Assembly (NCBI GenBank): GCA_035631115.1
Contig: DASQJJ010000094.1
Location: forward strand, 1 to 5,654
DNA length: 5,654 nt
Direction of reading: 5' to 3'
DNA from: DASQJJ01 sp035631115
GTDB lineage: Bacteria > Patescibacteriota > Microgenomatia > Levybacterales > UBA12049
In this document: positions 5,363 through 5,654 of the stretch, in pieces
Layout: each line of letters opens with the position of its first letter
Numbering within the stretch: the stretch's first letter is position 1
The notes under the pieces: model-generated
What the model saw: the letters and a program-made list of their open reading frames with translations, nothing else
The model's database searches: none
Told to the model about the DNA's origin: nothing
Position numbers and translations under genes: made by a program

Positions 5363-5654
5363 CAATCTTTCTTAAGAGAATTGAGTGATATTTGTTAGCA
5401 GGAATTTGGCAAGACATCCTTCAAAAACAAAAACGAGGCTAAAAAATATACTGACCCACTTTGATACACTTATTACCAGTTGACGCCACAGATTTAGGGT
5501 CCTATTATCGATAAGGACACTACATATGGGCAATACAAAGTGTCTTGTTCGTTAACAATTCAGACAGTTCTCAGATGAAGCTCAGTGAGTCGTGCTTTAG
5601 AACTTACTGAATTTTTACAGTATATCTATAAAAATATTATGAAATGTCCATATT
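5363..5654. other. Terminal region without recognisable protein gene
   Basis: No convincing reading frame is seen on either strand. Two inverted repeats stand out: GTCCT (5499-5503) with AGGAC (5514-5518), enclosing TTATCGATAA, and around it CACTTTG (5457-5463) with CAAAGTG (5536-5542). With the terminator near 5600 these could belong to a long 3' untranslated region or a small RNA. An ATG at 5639, preceded by TATAAA at 5627-5632, may begin the next gene, but only five codons are visible. Confidence 0.4.
5582..5616 (+). terminator. Intrinsic terminator
   Basis: TCAGTGAGT (5582-5590) pairs with ACTTACTGA (5602-5610), nine pairs including one G-U, with an 11-base loop, and is followed by ATTTTT (5611-5616). 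It lies about 220 bases after the stop of the DUF5667-like gene. It could end that transcript or a separate small RNA in between. The stem is only moderately GC-rich. Confidence 0.6.

Noticed and set aside
1..5654. CRISPR array, tRNA, rRNA, insertion sequence or phage genes
   Set aside because: No regularly spaced direct repeats, no cloverleaf with the TTCGA-type loop, no transposase or phage-like frames were seen.

Overview
The window looks like a chromosomal fragment of an uncultivated Candidatus Patescibacteria (CPR) organism, probably of the Microgenomates side. It is AT-rich. Its genes are compact and closely spaced, often divergent or convergent. It carries family types I associate with that group: a proline-tailed class A penicillin-binding protein, a CvpA-CAP fusion, an exported DUF5667-type protein and a small archaeal-type CMP-kinase-like protein. 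No 16S rRNA, ribosomal protein or other firm taxonomic marker is present, so the placement is inference. All reading frames close with TAA or TAG, and nothing points to a recoded UGA.

Layout. Bases 1-370 (minus strand) hold the N-terminal 123 residues of a second class A PBP, cut by the left edge of the window. Bases 371-667 have no protein gene. They contain a putative promoter for that PBP, a perfect 10-bp hairpin, and about 175 nt that fold into nested long-range helices with a possible pseudoknot; this is my best candidate for an undescribed structured RNA. Bases 668-2869 (minus) are a complete bifunctional class A PBP. Fourteen bases further on, and divergent from it, is a membrane protein fusing CvpA to an extracytoplasmic CAP domain (2884-3855, plus). 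A small basic protein of unknown function runs convergent to it (3858-4061, minus), and the plus-strand terminator lies inside the tail of this small gene. From a divergent promoter region, an archaeal-type CMP-kinase-like gene (4144-4737, plus) is followed by an exported DUF5667-like gene (4748-5362, plus). The last 292 bases hold no recognisable gene but end in a credible intrinsic terminator.

Function. The left two thirds of the window concern the cell envelope: two tandem PBPs that polymerise and cross-link peptidoglycan, plus a membrane-anchored CAP protein. The kinase probably serves nucleotide metabolism, and the exported helical protein is uncharacterised. A recurring feature is the lack of recognisable Shine-Dalgarno sequences. 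In several genes the -10-like element ends only 6-9 bases before the start codon, which suggests leaderless transcripts.
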